64,000 nucleotides of DNA. Source: Allofournierella massiliensis (lineage in GTDB: Bacteria; Bacillota; Clostridia; Oscillospirales; Ruminococcaceae). Below, piece after piece: positions 52,155-60,567 of this stretch. The position numbers were made by a program, and so were the translations under genes. The notes beneath the pieces are model-generated. The model had not been told where the DNA came from and searched no databases. It saw nothing but the letters and a program-made list of their open reading frames with translations. The DNA lies in contig NZ_SLUM01000015.1 of NCBI RefSeq assembly GCF_004345265.1, positions 1 through 64,000 on the forward strand, written 5' to 3'. Positions within the stretch are counted from its first letter, which is position 1; every line of letters begins with the position of its first letter.

Positions 52155-53585
52155 ATGGCATCAATACAGAAACGAGGAAAGAGATACGCTGTTGTCTACA
52201 CCTATGATGACTCGAAAGGTGAAAAGAAACAAAAGTGGGAAACTTTCACAACCAAAAAAGAGGCACTGAAACGAAAAGCAGCAGTTGAAAACGAAATCAA
52301 CAACGGCACATTTATTCCTCCCAGCGAACTGACTGTAAAAGAATTCCTGAAAGATTTTGTTGAACTATATGGAACAAAAAGATGGGGATTGTCTGTTTAT
52401 GCTTCAAATAATGGCTTGATCGACAATTATATTAACCCATTGATTGGAAATGAAATTGTTCAGGACATCAATCGCAGGTCAGTGGATCAGTTCATCCAGA
52501 AACTGCAGAAAACAGCTCCCGTTGAAACTCCATACAGACACGCCAGAACAGAATTTGTCACACCCTGCACCATTGAAAAAATTGTTAAGCTGATGCGGTG
52601 TGCGTTCCATCAGGCTGTCCGCTGGGACATCGTTGGGAAAAATCCATTTGAGGATGCAATATTGCCCAAGCGGGAGAAAAAAGTAAGGGCTATCTGGACC
52701 GCTGATATAATCCGGGATGCGCTCAACCACTGTTCAGACGGAAAACTGTATGTTGCAATCAATCTGGCTTTTGCCTGCTCCATGCGAATGGGCGAAATAA
52801 CTGGACTGACCTGGGACTGTGTTCACATATCAGATGAAGAGATTGCTCGCGATGACGCTTTCGTCTGGATTGAAAAGGAACTAGCCCGTGTTGACCAGAA
52901 AGCTATTAACGCGGTTGGTGAAAAAGACATCCTTTTTGTATTCCCACGCTTGATGGGTGGAAAGTCTTCTACACGGTTGGTTTTGAAAAAGCCCAAAACC
53001 GAAAGTAGCATTCGTAAAGTTTGGATTCCCCGAACCCTTGCCTATATTTTGCGGGAATGGAAAGAAAAACAGGACAAGCTCAAAGAATTTATGGGCGACG
53101 ATTACATTGACTACAACTTGGTTTTGGCACAGGAAACGGGACGCCCCTGCGAAGATCGGATTATCGGAAACCAGTTTGAACGTTTGAAAAAATCTGCTGG
53201 TCTTCCAAATGTAGTTTTTCACTCCCTCCGACACTCCAGCACAACTTATAAGCTGAAAATCAATAAGGGGGATGTCAAGGCAACGCAAGGGGATACCGGC
53301 CATGCACAAAGCGACATGGTTACCCAGGTTTACGCGCACATCCTGGATGAAGATCGAAAAGTCAATGCCCAAAAGTTTGAAATGGCCTTTTATGCAAACG
53401 CGGATATGCGGGGCGTCGAACAAAGGCTTCGCGCAGAGAGCGCCGCTGCTGAACCTGATTCTGAAGCTCTGATGAAGCAGTTGGCAGCTAAACCTGAACT
53501 CATGGATGCCTTTACAAAAAAGTTTGTTGAGCAGTATGGCGAACAGATTATGAGCCAGTTAGCAAAAAAACTAATTGGTGCATAA
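52155..53585 (+). CDS. int: Tyrosine recombinase/integrase
   Basis: A 476-residue integrase. An N-terminal arm-binding region (IQKRGKRYAVVYTYDDSKGEKKQKWETFTTKKEA) is followed by a SAM-like core-binding domain and the catalytic domain. Catalytic residues are visible: R in CSMRMGEITGL (about 211), H-x-x-R in HSLRHSS (about 355) and Y in VTQVYAHI (about 392). About 80 extra residues follow the tyrosine. It inserts and removes the element at the tRNA-Arg site just downstream, whose truncated copy suggests an anticodon-loop target. Confidence 0.96.
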   Translation: MASIQKRGKRYAVVYTYDDSKGEKKQKWETFTTKKEALKRKAAVENEINNGTFIPPSELTVKEFLKDFVELYGTKRWGLSVYASNNGLIDNYINPLIGNEIVQDINRRSVDQFIQKLQKTAPVETPYRHARTEFVTPCTIEKIVKLMRCAFHQAVRWDIVGKNPFEDAILPKREKKVRAIWTADIIRDALNHCSDGKLYVAINLAFACSMRMGEITGLTWDCVHISDEEIARDDAFVWIEKELARVDQKAINAVGEKDILFVFPRLMGGKSSTRLVLKKPKTESSIRKVWIPRTLAYILREWKEKQDKLKEFMGDDYIDYNLVLAQETGRPCEDRIIGNQFERLKKSAGLPNVVFHSLRHSSTTYKLKINKGDVKATQGDTGHAQSDMVTQVYAHILDEDRKVNAQKFEMAFYANADMRGVEQRLRAESAAAEPDSEALMKQLAAKPELMDAFTKKFVEQYGEQIMSQLAKKLIGA

Positions 53586-53645
53586 ATACACAGGACGGTA
53601 TGAAACGACACAAAACGCTGCGGCAGTGCTCATTAGCAAAATGAG

Positions 53646-53674
53646 CGATTTTTTCAAGATTGATCAAAAAATCG
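53646..53674 (+). terminator. Hairpin after the integrase
   Basis: CGATTTTTT and AAAAAATCG arms around CAAGATTGATC. It ends the xis-int transcript. Confidence 0.6.
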
Positions 53675-53782
53675 TTCGAGTCCTGTAATGGAAATTGGAG
53701 CGGATAGGAATAAAGAATTTCCTTCCTAACCGGTGACAAATAGGTAATCCGTTCTAATCCCCATAGAAGAAAAAGAAAAGGA

Positions 53783-53814
53783 AAATGCCGCAACCTCTTG
53801 CAGTTACGGCATTT
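53783..53814 (-). terminator. Terminator of the tRNA-Arg gene
   Basis: AAATGCCG and CGGCATTT arms lie just after the tRNA 3' end; on the minus strand a T-rich stretch (TTTTCCTTTTCTTTTTC) follows. Confidence 0.75.
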
Positions 53815-53815
53815 A

Positions 53816-53892
53816 TGGCGTCCCCGGGCAGATTTGAACTGCCGGCCCCACGCTTAGGAGGCGTGTGCTCTATCCAGCTGAGCTACGGAGAC
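53816..53892 (-). tRNA. tRNA-Arg (anticodon CCU)
   Basis: The 77-base cloverleaf begins GTCTCCGTAGCTCAGC, has a 7-bp acceptor stem (GTCTCCG with CGGGGAC, one G-U), anticodon stem CACGC/GCGTG with loop CTCCTAA (anticodon CCT), T-arm GTTCAAAT and an encoded CCA end. It decodes AGG. It is intact and lies between the integrase and a truncated tRNA-Arg copy, so it may belong to the element or be the surviving host copy. Confidence 0.95.
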
Positions 53893-53956
53893 ATATTCAA
53901 TTTATTATGGTCAAGGATGGAGCAACTCGCCTCCCAGGACTTTGATGACCTGATTA

Positions 53957-53998
53957 TTAGGAGGCTCGCGCTCTATCCAACTGAGCTACGGAGACTTA
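53957..53998 (-). other. Truncated tRNA-Arg(CCU) 5' half, probable attachment junction
   Basis: On the minus strand the sequence GTCTCCGTAGCTCAGTTGG...GCCTCCTAA matches the 5' half of a tRNA-Arg(CCU), differing slightly from the intact copy, and the match ends at the anticodon loop. This is a classic attachment position for tyrosine integrases that use the anticodon-loop sublocation. The core CCTCCTAA is shared with the intact tRNA gene. Confidence 0.7.
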
Positions 53999-54004
53999 TA
54001 TCGA

Positions 54005-54333
54005 TTTTTCCTTGATTTTATGCGGTTTTTCACGCTTCGTCCAAGGTGACGATCCCTCATACCGAGACCCAATTTTAGCAGGCTTTTCTCGTAAAATTCG
54101 CCCACCCAGCCGCCATTTGCCACGGTTATGACAAAGCTGACATACAACTTTATTAGCAGCACTTGTCGTAAGGTAACCTATTTCTTAGGAGAGAGCGTTA
54201 TCCCCATGGGAACCGCGAGTCCACCATTCTTTTCATTGGGGCCCGGTTGGTGACAGCCGCTTGCCCTGTTCAAGCTCCTGTCAGGCAGCCGGAACGGGCT
54301 TGGAACCAGATCTTTCATCAAGGCTGTGCATAC
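54005..54333 (-). ncRNA. Candidate structured small RNA
   Basis: A consensus promoter (54340-54368) drives minus-strand transcription into about 330 bp that hold no convincing gene. Strong local pairings exist: GCCCGTTC with GAACAGGGC around an inner CCT/AGG hairpin, and CCCCAATG with CATGGGG. The RNA would run towards the truncated tRNA-Arg. A 6S-like or other housekeeping RNA is possible; no family match could be made by eye. A short protein-like frame with no start overlaps its far end. Confidence 0.45.
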
Positions 54334-54339
54334 TTTGTT

Positions 54340-54368
54340 ATTATATCAGGCCGGATGGGCAAAATCAA
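54340..54368 (-). promoter_or_regulatory. Strong promoter outside the element
   Basis: On the minus strand TTGATT (54368-54363) and TATAAT (54345-54340) are exactly 17 bases apart, a near-perfect housekeeping promoter, and no ORF follows closely. Confidence 0.75.
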
Positions 54369-54470
54369 GTTGAAATACCGTCTGCAAACGTGTATATTAT
54401 AAGAACAAAGTAAAATTGCGTTCGTGCGCCCTGACAGCGGCGCCGTTTGCTTGTGAGGAGGAAAACCAAA

Positions 54471-55892
54471 GTGGAACAGGATTCCAGTTCCTTTCAAACA
54501 TCGCAGCTGGGCCGGTTGATCAGCCGGACCGCTCCGCCCCCCAAAAAACGCCGCCGGCTGGAAAGTCTTTCCCCCACCCGGCTGATCGTTTCCAGCTTTC
54601 TGGTGGTGATTGTGACCGGTGCGCTGCTGCTCATGCTGCCCTTCGCCACCCGTAACGGCATTACGCCGGTGCAGGCCTTCTTCACCGCTACCAGTGCCAC
54701 CTGTGTGACCGGCCTTGTGGTGCTGGACACCTACCAGGGCTTCACTCTGTTCGGCCAGACCGTGGTAATCTGTCTGATCCAGATCGGCGGTCTGAGCCTT
54801 GTTACGCTGGCCAGCTTCTTCACGCTGGCTTTGCGCCGGCGGGTGGGCTTCCGCTCCATGAAGCTCGCCAGCGAATCCATCGGCACCTCCAACGTGGCCG
54901 AGGCCCGGGGTCTTTTGCTGGTGGTCATGAAACTGGCCGCCTTCTTTGAAGGTCTTGGCTTTTTGCTGCTGCTGCCCGTCTTTGTTCCGGAGTACGGCGC
55001 CGAAGGCATCTTTATCTCAATCTTTCTGTCCATCTCCGCCTTCTGCAACGCCGGTTTCGACATTCTGGGCCGCACCCAGAGCTACGTGAGCCTGATGGGC
55101 TACGCCTCCGACTGGTATGTACAGGGCATTATTATGTTCCTGATCGTTGCCGGTGGTCTGGGCTTTCTGGTCTGGCACGACCTGGGCCAGTGGCGCAAAA
55201 CCCACCATCTGTCCATCCACACCAAGGTGGTTCTGTTCTGCACCATCCTGCTGATCGTGGGCGGCACCGTGGGCTTCGCCTTCCTGGAATGGAACAACCC
55301 GGCCACCCTGGGCGGCATGACTGCAGGCGACAAGATCGTGAACAGCCTGTTCCAGTCCATCAGCGCCCGAACCGCGGGCTTTAACACGATTGATCTGGCC
55401 TCCATGAGTTCCATCACCAAGTGCATGCTCTGCGTGCTCATGTTCATCGGTGCGGCCCCCGGCGGCACCGGCGGCGGTATCAAGGTGACCACCTTCAGCG
55501 TAATTCTGGTCACGGTGGCCAGCGTGGTCACCGGCCGGGAGGACGCCCAGATCTTCCGCCGCCGCATTGACAAGAAAACCGTTTATCAGGCCCTGAGCAT
55601 CGCCATGCTGAGCCTGGGTGTGGTAATCTTTGTCACTCTGGTGGTCTTTTTCAACTGCGGCGAGGTCATCAGCCCGCTGGACTGCCTGTATGAGGTGGTC
55701 AGCGCGTTCGGCACGGTGGGCTGCTCGGTGGGTGTGACCGGTCAGATGCATCCCCTTGCGCTGATCATCACCATGATCACCATGTTCATCGGCCGTGTGG
55801 GCCCGGTCTCTCTGGCCATCAGTCTGGCCAGCCAGCGCCGGGAGCAGGGCAAGTTCGATATTCTGCCCGAAGGCAAGATCAGCGTGGGCTGA
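54471..55892 (+). CDS. Trk/Ktr-type potassium transporter membrane subunit
   Basis: A 473-residue TrkH/KtrB-family channel-like subunit. Selectivity-filter loops are visible in each repeat: TSATCVTGLV, SISAFCNAGFDI, SARTAGFNTID and AFGTVGCSVG. A basic N-terminus (PPPKKRRRLE) precedes the membrane part. It imports K+ (with Na+ in Ktr forms) under control of a cytosolic TrkA/KtrA subunit, which is not next to it here. The GTG start at 54471 fits GAGGAGG; the upstream TTG frame lacks a ribosome site. GC-rich codon use marks it as chromosomal. Confidence 0.93.
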   Translation: MEQDSSSFQTSQLGRLISRTAPPPKKRRRLESLSPTRLIVSSFLVVIVTGALLLMLPFATRNGITPVQAFFTATSATCVTGLVVLDTYQGFTLFGQTVVICLIQIGGLSLVTLASFFTLALRRRVGFRSMKLASESIGTSNVAEARGLLLVVMKLAAFFEGLGFLLLLPVFVPEYGAEGIFISIFLSISAFCNAGFDILGRTQSYVSLMGYASDWYVQGIIMFLIVAGGLGFLVWHDLGQWRKTHHLSIHTKVVLFCTILLIVGGTVGFAFLEWNNPATLGGMTAGDKIVNSLFQSISARTAGFNTIDLASMSSITKCMLCVLMFIGAAPGGTGGGIKVTTFSVILVTVASVVTGREDAQIFRRRIDKKTVYQALSIAMLSLGVVIFVTLVVFFNCGEVISPLDCLYEVVSAFGTVGCSVGVTGQMHPLALIITMITMFIGRVGPVSLAISLASQRREQGKFDILPEGKISVG

Positions 55893-55940
55893 TCGGTGCG
55901 TTTGTTCCGTTGTTTTTGCGAATCGAAAAGGAGGGCTTTT

Positions 55941-57341
55941 TTGCGTCGATCCCGTTTTTCCTTTCCGCCCGCCAGCCGAACCCTCTTCTGGCTGCTGGTG
56001 GCCGCGGCTGCGGCGGTGATGCTGCTCTTCAACTGTCTGACCCCCTTTGTGGCCGATGACTTCACCTTCGCCTTCAGTTACCGCACCGGCGAACGGCTCA
56101 CCGGCCTGTGGGACGTTCTGCAAAGCCAGACCTGGCACTACATGACCTGGAGCGGACGGTTCCTCATCAAGAGTCTGGATCAGTGGTTCACCATCCAGCC
56201 AAAGCTGCTGTTCAATGTGTGCAATACACTGGTTTATGTGGGGCTGGCGCTTGTGGTCTATCTGGCGGCAAAGGGGCGCCAAGCCCCCGCCGATCCCCAG
56301 CTGCCGCTGTTCATTTTCCTGAGCTTCTGGATGGTCTCGCCGGTATTCGGCCAGACCAATCTGTGGATGTGCGGCTCCTTCAACTACCTGTGGGCCAGCT
56401 TTTTCTGTCTGGCTGCCGGGCTGCCCTTTGCGCTGCAGCTGCACAGCCCGCTGCGCCGTCGGCCCTGGCTGGCTCCCGCCTGCTTTGTGGCGGGGCTGGT
56501 GGGCGGCTGGAGCAGCGAGAACACCAGTGCCGGTCTGCTGGTGCTGATGGTGCTGGCGCTTTTCTGGCAGCTGTTCCGGGAGCGGAAAGCTCCTCTGTGG
56601 ATGTTCACCGGCCTTGCAGGCGGGCTGTTGGGCTTTGCGCTCCTGATTCTGGCGCCGGGCAACTACCAGCGGCAGGATGCCGCACCGGACCCCCGCGGCC
56701 CGGTGACCATTCTGGCCACCCGTTTTCTCACCGCACTGAACATGCTGTGGGATTATGGTCTGCCCCTTCTTGTGATCTTTGCAGTGCTGTTCTGGCTGCT
56801 CTGGCTGCAAAAGCCCGCCCCGCAGGTACTGTTTCTTCCTCTGGCGCTGCTGGCGGCAGGGCTTGGCGCCAATTTTGCCATGATCCTTTCACCGGTGTAT
56901 TATGAGCGCTCCACCCACGGTGTGTTTGTATTTCTCACCGCAGCCTGTGCAGCTGCGCTGGCTGGGCTGGACCGCAGCCGGCTGCACGGCGTGTTGGGCG
57001 GCGCTGCCGCCGGGCTTGCTCTGGTGGCCTGCTTCCAGCTTCTGTGGGCGGGTTATGACATCGCCAGCTTCTGGATGATGCACCGTACCCGGGAATCCGA
57101 GCTGCTGAGCCTGAAGCAGCAGGGCCAGACGCAGGTGGTCAGCTATTCCATCGAATGCTATACCCGCTGGTGCTCCGGCTACGGCCTGCCGGATCTGCGC
57201 ACCGATCCGGAGGACTGGGTCTGCGCGGACATGGCCCGCTATTATGGGCTGGAAAGTCTGTCGGCCAATGAGGCCCGCACCTATCCCTTCCCTGGCCGCA
57301 CCAACAACGCGCTGGAAACCGGCCTGCCGGAGGAAAGCTGA
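55941..57341 (+). CDS. Multi-pass membrane protein, DUF6056-like
   Basis: A 466-residue integral membrane protein with about 10-12 hydrophobic segments and a short external loop near the N-terminus (FVADDFTFAFSYRTG) typical of DUF6056/GT-C-like proteins; the DD pair may correspond to the aspartates of polyprenyl-phosphate-sugar glycosyltransferases. A C-terminal 60-residue soluble tail ends the protein. TTG 55941 follows AAGGAGG. A surface-polysaccharide role is plausible but not proved. Confidence 0.75.
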   Translation: MRRSRFSFPPASRTLFWLLVAAAAAVMLLFNCLTPFVADDFTFAFSYRTGERLTGLWDVLQSQTWHYMTWSGRFLIKSLDQWFTIQPKLLFNVCNTLVYVGLALVVYLAAKGRQAPADPQLPLFIFLSFWMVSPVFGQTNLWMCGSFNYLWASFFCLAAGLPFALQLHSPLRRRPWLAPACFVAGLVGGWSSENTSAGLLVLMVLALFWQLFRERKAPLWMFTGLAGGLLGFALLILAPGNYQRQDAAPDPRGPVTILATRFLTALNMLWDYGLPLLVIFAVLFWLLWLQKPAPQVLFLPLALLAAGLGANFAMILSPVYYERSTHGVFVFLTAACAAALAGLDRSRLHGVLGGAAAGLALVACFQLLWAGYDIASFWMMHRTRESELLSLKQQGQTQVVSYSIECYTRWCSGYGLPDLRTDPEDWVCADMARYYGLESLSANEARTYPFPGRTNNALETGLPEES

Positions 57342-57419
57342 TGCTTCTTTTCTCCTGAATCCAAAAAGAACCCCTGAAGCCGATGGCTGAACAGGTTCAG
57401 TAAAAACGGACAGTGACAA

Positions 57420-57462
57420 AAGACCCCCTGATGTAGGAAAATAGACTACATCAGGGGGTCTT
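57420..57462 (+). repeat. Long hairpin before orfA
   Basis: AAGACCCCCTGATGTAG and CTACATCAGGGGGTCTT are 17-bp perfect arms around nine bases, directly upstream of the orfA start. It may block read-through transcription into the transposase, or hide the start codon. Confidence 0.7.
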
Positions 57463-57465
57463 GTC

Positions 57466-57780
57466 ATGAAGAAACGAAATTACACACACGTTCAAATGCT
57501 TTTACCAGAGATCAAGGCCATGTTGGCAGAGGGGAAAACACAGCGGGAAGTCGCAGAATACTATGGCTTCCGGGATAAGCAGGTGGTAAAAAGACTGCTT
57601 GAGCGTGAGCGCCGTAAAGAACGAAAACTGGAAGCCGGAATCCGCCCACGGCCGAAAGGACGGCCGAGAAAAGATGCTGCGCCAGGAGACGTTGTGGCAG
57701 AGCAGGCCTGTGAGATCCAACGGCTTCGCACGGAAAATAAACTACTACGGGATTTTCTGCGCTTCACAGAAAGGAAGTGA
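57466..57780 (+). CDS. IS3-family transposase OrfA
   Basis: A 104-residue protein with an N-terminal HTH (MLLPEIKAMLAEGKTQREVAEYYGFRDKQVVKRLLERERR) and a C-terminal leucine-zipper-like end (EIQRLRTENKLLRDFLRF). It binds the IS ends. The stop overlaps the GTG of orfB (GTGA), so OrfB is made by coupled re-initiation or by frameshifting. Confidence 0.9.
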   Translation: MKKRNYTHVQMLLPEIKAMLAEGKTQREVAEYYGFRDKQVVKRLLERERRKERKLEAGIRPRPKGRPRKDAAPGDVVAEQACEIQRLRTENKLLRDFLRFTERK

Positions 57781-58633
57781 GCGCAAAGGTAAAGTATCAT
57801 ATCATCTATCGTTATAGGACAGAGTATCCAGTGGCAGTCATGTGCAAATTCTTTGGAGTGTCCAGAAGCAGCTACTATGCTTTTGTCCATCGCCTGGGCA
57901 GGCCGGAACAAGACGCGGCTCTTGCGGAAGTGATTGCAAAGCAACGGGAACGCAGTTTTCGCACCTGCGTTTATCGGCGGATGTGGCTATGGCTGAAAAA
58001 CAGGATATTTTCTGCAATCTCAAAACTGTGCTGCGGATTATGAAGAAATATGATCTTCTCTCTGAGATACGCCGTCGCAGAAAATGGCAGCAGAGGGGGC
58101 AGCAGGCACACAAATACAAGAATCTATTGAACAGGGACTTTCACGCAAGCAAGCCAAACAGCAAATGGGTAACGGACATCTCTTACATTCACACCAGGCA
58201 GGGCGTGCTGTACCTGTCCATGATCCGGGATCTCTATGACAATAGCATTGTGGCCTGCAAACCCGGAACGGAACAAACGGTGAATCTGGTTCTGGACACC
58301 ATTCGTCTGGCAATGAAGCAAGAGAAAGAGAAAGTCGCTGTGGAGCTGCAGCTCCACAGCGACCAAGGTGCTCAGTACGCCTCACAAGCATATTTTAAGC
58401 TAACTCAAACATACGGCATTACACCGTCTATGTCAAGACGTGGAAACCCCTATGACAATGCAATGGCGGAGAATTTCTTCTCTATCCTCAAAACAGAATG
58501 TATTTACCGTCACAAGCCGGCTACCTTTTCGCAGGCCAATGAGTTGATTGATTGCTATATTTACTTTTACAACCATGAGCGCATCCAGTTAAAAACTGGA
58601 GAGGCGCCGCTGGCGCGACGCCTCTCCGCTTAA
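57777..58633 (+). pseudogene. IS3-family transposase OrfB, frameshifted
   Basis: The N-terminal part (KYHIIYRYRTEYPVAVMCKFFGVSRSSYYAF) is in the frame of GTG 57777. Between about 57985 and 58020 the frame shifts, and the rest continues in another frame: LKTVLRIMKKYDLLSEIRRRRKW, then the DDE core with WVTDISYI, LHSDQGAQY and ENFFSILKTE. All three catalytic residues survive but are not in frame with the start. Either a sequencing error or a disabling mutation. Confidence 0.85.
58334..58363. repeat. 30-bp perfect palindrome inside orfB
   Basis: GTCGCTGTGGAGCTG and CAGCTCCACAGCGAC are joined without a spacer, so a 30-base palindrome can form a cruciform or RNA hairpin. It lies over the codons for VELQLHSD, including the second catalytic aspartate. 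Confidence 0.85.
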
Positions 58634-58741
58634 AACTTAATCTTTCCTACTAAGGGCTCTTTTTGTACTGTCCGCACAATCTGGGGCAGTTCAATCGGCT
58701 CCGCCTGCTCTGCTCTATCAAAAATGAAAAGCCTGTTTGGA

Positions 58742-60403
58742 TCAGAGCTGCACCGGGGTATCCACCAGCGGCAGCTGCTCCATGGTCTCGATGGCCTCGA
58801 TGGCATCCCAGGCGAAGTTTTCCCCGCCTAGAGCCGCCGCGAAACCGGTGCGCTCCATCTCGTGCTTCACGTTGGGCTGCACGCCGCTGAACATCACCCG
58901 GATACCCCGGCCGCGCAGATCCGCCAGCAGGATCTCCAGCTCGCTGATGGCGCTCTCGTCGATGTAGGGCACGCCGCGCACCGAGAAGATCACGCCGTGT
59001 GTCTCCTCGCCCAGCTGGACCATGGCCTGAGTCAGCTGATCCTGGGTGCCGAAGAAGAGCGGCCCGGTCAGATAGACCACCTTCACGTCGGTGCGAATCT
59101 GATCGGTGCCGTCAGCGTTTTTGCGCTTCACATCGCTCACGGCAATCTTCAGATCGCAGCTTTTCAGCACGAACAGCAGCATGGCCGCCACGATGCCCAC
59201 CAGAATGGCGATGACCAGATCGAACAGTACGGTGGCCACCATGGTCACCAGGAACTGAGCGGAAGCGGACTTCAGGCGCTTGCGGAACAGCTCCCGGATG
59301 GCCGGCCAGTCGTTCATGCGCCAGGCGGTAACCATGAGCACGCCCGCCAGGCTGGCCAGCGGGATGCGGCCCATCACGCCGCCCAGCAGGAACATGGACA
59401 GGATCAGGGTGATGGAGTGGATCACGCTGACCATGCGGGTGCGGCCGCCGCTCTTGATGGCAACGGAGGTACGGGCAATGGCCGCGGTGGCGGGCACGCC
59501 GCCCAGAATGGGAATGATGATGTTGCCGATGCCCTGGGCCACCAGCTCACGGGTGGAGTTCAGGGGCTCGCCCTTCATTCGGCCGGCGGCCGCGCCGCAC
59601 AAAAGGCTCTCGATCATGCCCAGCGCCGCAATGGAGATGGCCGGGGCAATCAGGTTGGGCAGGGTGGAAATATCAATGCCGTTGAGCAGCAGGCTGTCCG
59701 CCGTCATGAGCTTCTGGGGAATGGCGCCCACCTCAGCCACGGCGGAACTTTCGGCCACAGGATTCAGCACGAAGTTCAGCACCACCGCCACGATGATGGC
59801 CACCAGAGAGCCGGGCAGGTATTTGGTGAGCTTTTTGGGCCACAGGATCATCACCGCCATGGCCAGCACCGCAAACATCACCGCCTGCATATTGGGGGCA
59901 AAGCCCAGCCGCCCGTAGGAGAGCAGCTTCTGGATGGCATTCTCGCCCTCGCTCACGGTGCCGAAGAAGTTATCCACCTGGCCCAGTGCAATCACGATGG
60001 CGATGCCGGAGGTAAAGCCGGTGATGACCGGCACCGGAATGATGGACACCAGCTTGCCCACCCGCAGCACAGCGGCCACAAGCAGGATCACACCAGTGAG
60101 CAGTCCGGCGGTAAGCACGCCCTGCACCCCGTATTTGGCCGAGATGCCGATGAGAATGGCTGCCATGGCGCCGGTGGGGCCGCTGATCTGGTAGGACGCA
60201 CCGCCCAGAATGCCAATCACAATGCCGGCCACGATGGCGGTGATCATGCCGCTGGCCGCGTCCGCGCCGCTGCTCACGCCGAAGGCAAGGGCCAGGGGCA
60301 AAGCCACCGCCGCAACGGTCAGGCCGGCCATCAGGTCGGCCAGGAACGCCGCGCCGTTGTAGCCGGAGAATTCACGCCGAAGATCCCCAAGATAGGTTTT
60401 CAT
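58742..60403 (-). CDS. SulP-family anion transporter with STAS domain
   Basis: A 553-residue transporter of the SLC26/SulP family. About 14 hydrophobic segments form the transport core, and the C-terminal 110 residues are a STAS domain (VKVVYLTGPLFFGTQDQL, the DESAISELEILLADLRGRGI segment). Substrates of bacterial SulP proteins include sulfate, bicarbonate and C4-dicarboxylates; none is indicated here. The start 60403 follows AGGAAGG. It is followed by the IS3 element. Confidence 0.92.
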   Translation of the reverse strand: MKTYLGDLRREFSGYNGAAFLADLMAGLTVAAVALPLALAFGVSSGADAASGMITAIVAGIVIGILGGASYQISGPTGAMAAILIGISAKYGVQGVLTAGLLTGVILLVAAVLRVGKLVSIIPVPVITGFTSGIAIVIALGQVDNFFGTVSEGENAIQKLLSYGRLGFAPNMQAVMFAVLAMAVMILWPKKLTKYLPGSLVAIIVAVVLNFVLNPVAESSAVAEVGAIPQKLMTADSLLLNGIDISTLPNLIAPAISIAALGMIESLLCGAAAGRMKGEPLNSTRELVAQGIGNIIIPILGGVPATAAIARTSVAIKSGGRTRMVSVIHSITLILSMFLLGGVMGRIPLASLAGVLMVTAWRMNDWPAIRELFRKRLKSASAQFLVTMVATVLFDLVIAILVGIVAAMLLFVLKSCDLKIAVSDVKRKNADGTDQIRTDVKVVYLTGPLFFGTQDQLTQAMVQLGEETHGVIFSVRGVPYIDESAISELEILLADLRGRGIRVMFSGVQPNVKHEMERTGFAAALGGENFAWDAIEAIETMEQLPLVDTPVQL

Positions 60404-60567
60404 TTTGATTCTTTTCCTTCCTCTGTTTTTGCTGCCCGGTAATACAATAAATAAAGTCCGCAAGTTCAGCCGGGCAGCCGTTTTCAACCATACACCCGGC
60501 CGCCGGGTTTGTCAACCAGAATTGTCCGCTTCTTTCCCGGTGTGCCGCCAAATCCCCAAAGCGCACA

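Larger units (their letters stand above)
1..53957. mobile_element. Integrated conjugative-type element, right-hand part
   Basis: The left edge of the window lies inside the element and the right end is next to the integrase and tRNA-Arg locus. Visible evidence is an excisionase/tyrosine integrase pair at the end, PcfJ/PcfK-type genes, a replication and recombination operon, ParM/ParR-like genes, a Tn916-like regulatory remnant and metal-resistance cargo, followed by an abrupt change to GC-rich chromosomal genes. No relaxase, coupling protein or VirB4-type ATPase is visible, so conjugation functions, if present, must lie further left. The right boundary is inferred from a tRNA-Arg gene truncated in its anticodon loop. 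The element could be a composite of several nested elements. Confidence 0.75.
57407..58674. mobile_element. IS3-family insertion sequence
   Basis: About 1.27 kb bounded by imperfect inverted repeats (left CGGACAGTGACAAAAGACCC, right end complementary to CGGACAGTACAAAAAGAGCC) with orfA and orfB between them. It lies between a membrane-protein gene and the converging SulP gene. No clear target duplication was found. OrfB is frameshifted, so this copy is probably inactive. Confidence 0.9.

Noticed and set aside
1-53957. Relaxase, coupling protein or type IV secretion ATPase
   Set aside because: No MobA/TraI, VirD4 or VirB4 motifs appear in any reading frame; such genes may lie left of the window.
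54005-54195. Short minus-strand protein-like frame ending in KIKEKSI
   Set aside because: It has no start codon after the preceding in-frame stop and lies inside the candidate RNA transcript.
54005-54333. Firm naming as 6S RNA
   Set aside because: A short AAGAATGnTGG...GCGGTT resemblance exists, but the closing stems of 6S RNA could not be drawn with confidence.
55017-56810. 597-residue minus-strand frame opposite the potassium transporter and membrane-protein genes
   Set aside because: It spans two genuine genes and their gap and has Gln/His/Gly-rich composition typical of an antisense frame.
58862-60442. 526-residue plus-strand frame opposite the SulP gene
   Set aside because: Composition (His, Gly, Ala, Gln repeats) is that of an antisense shadow of a GC-rich gene.
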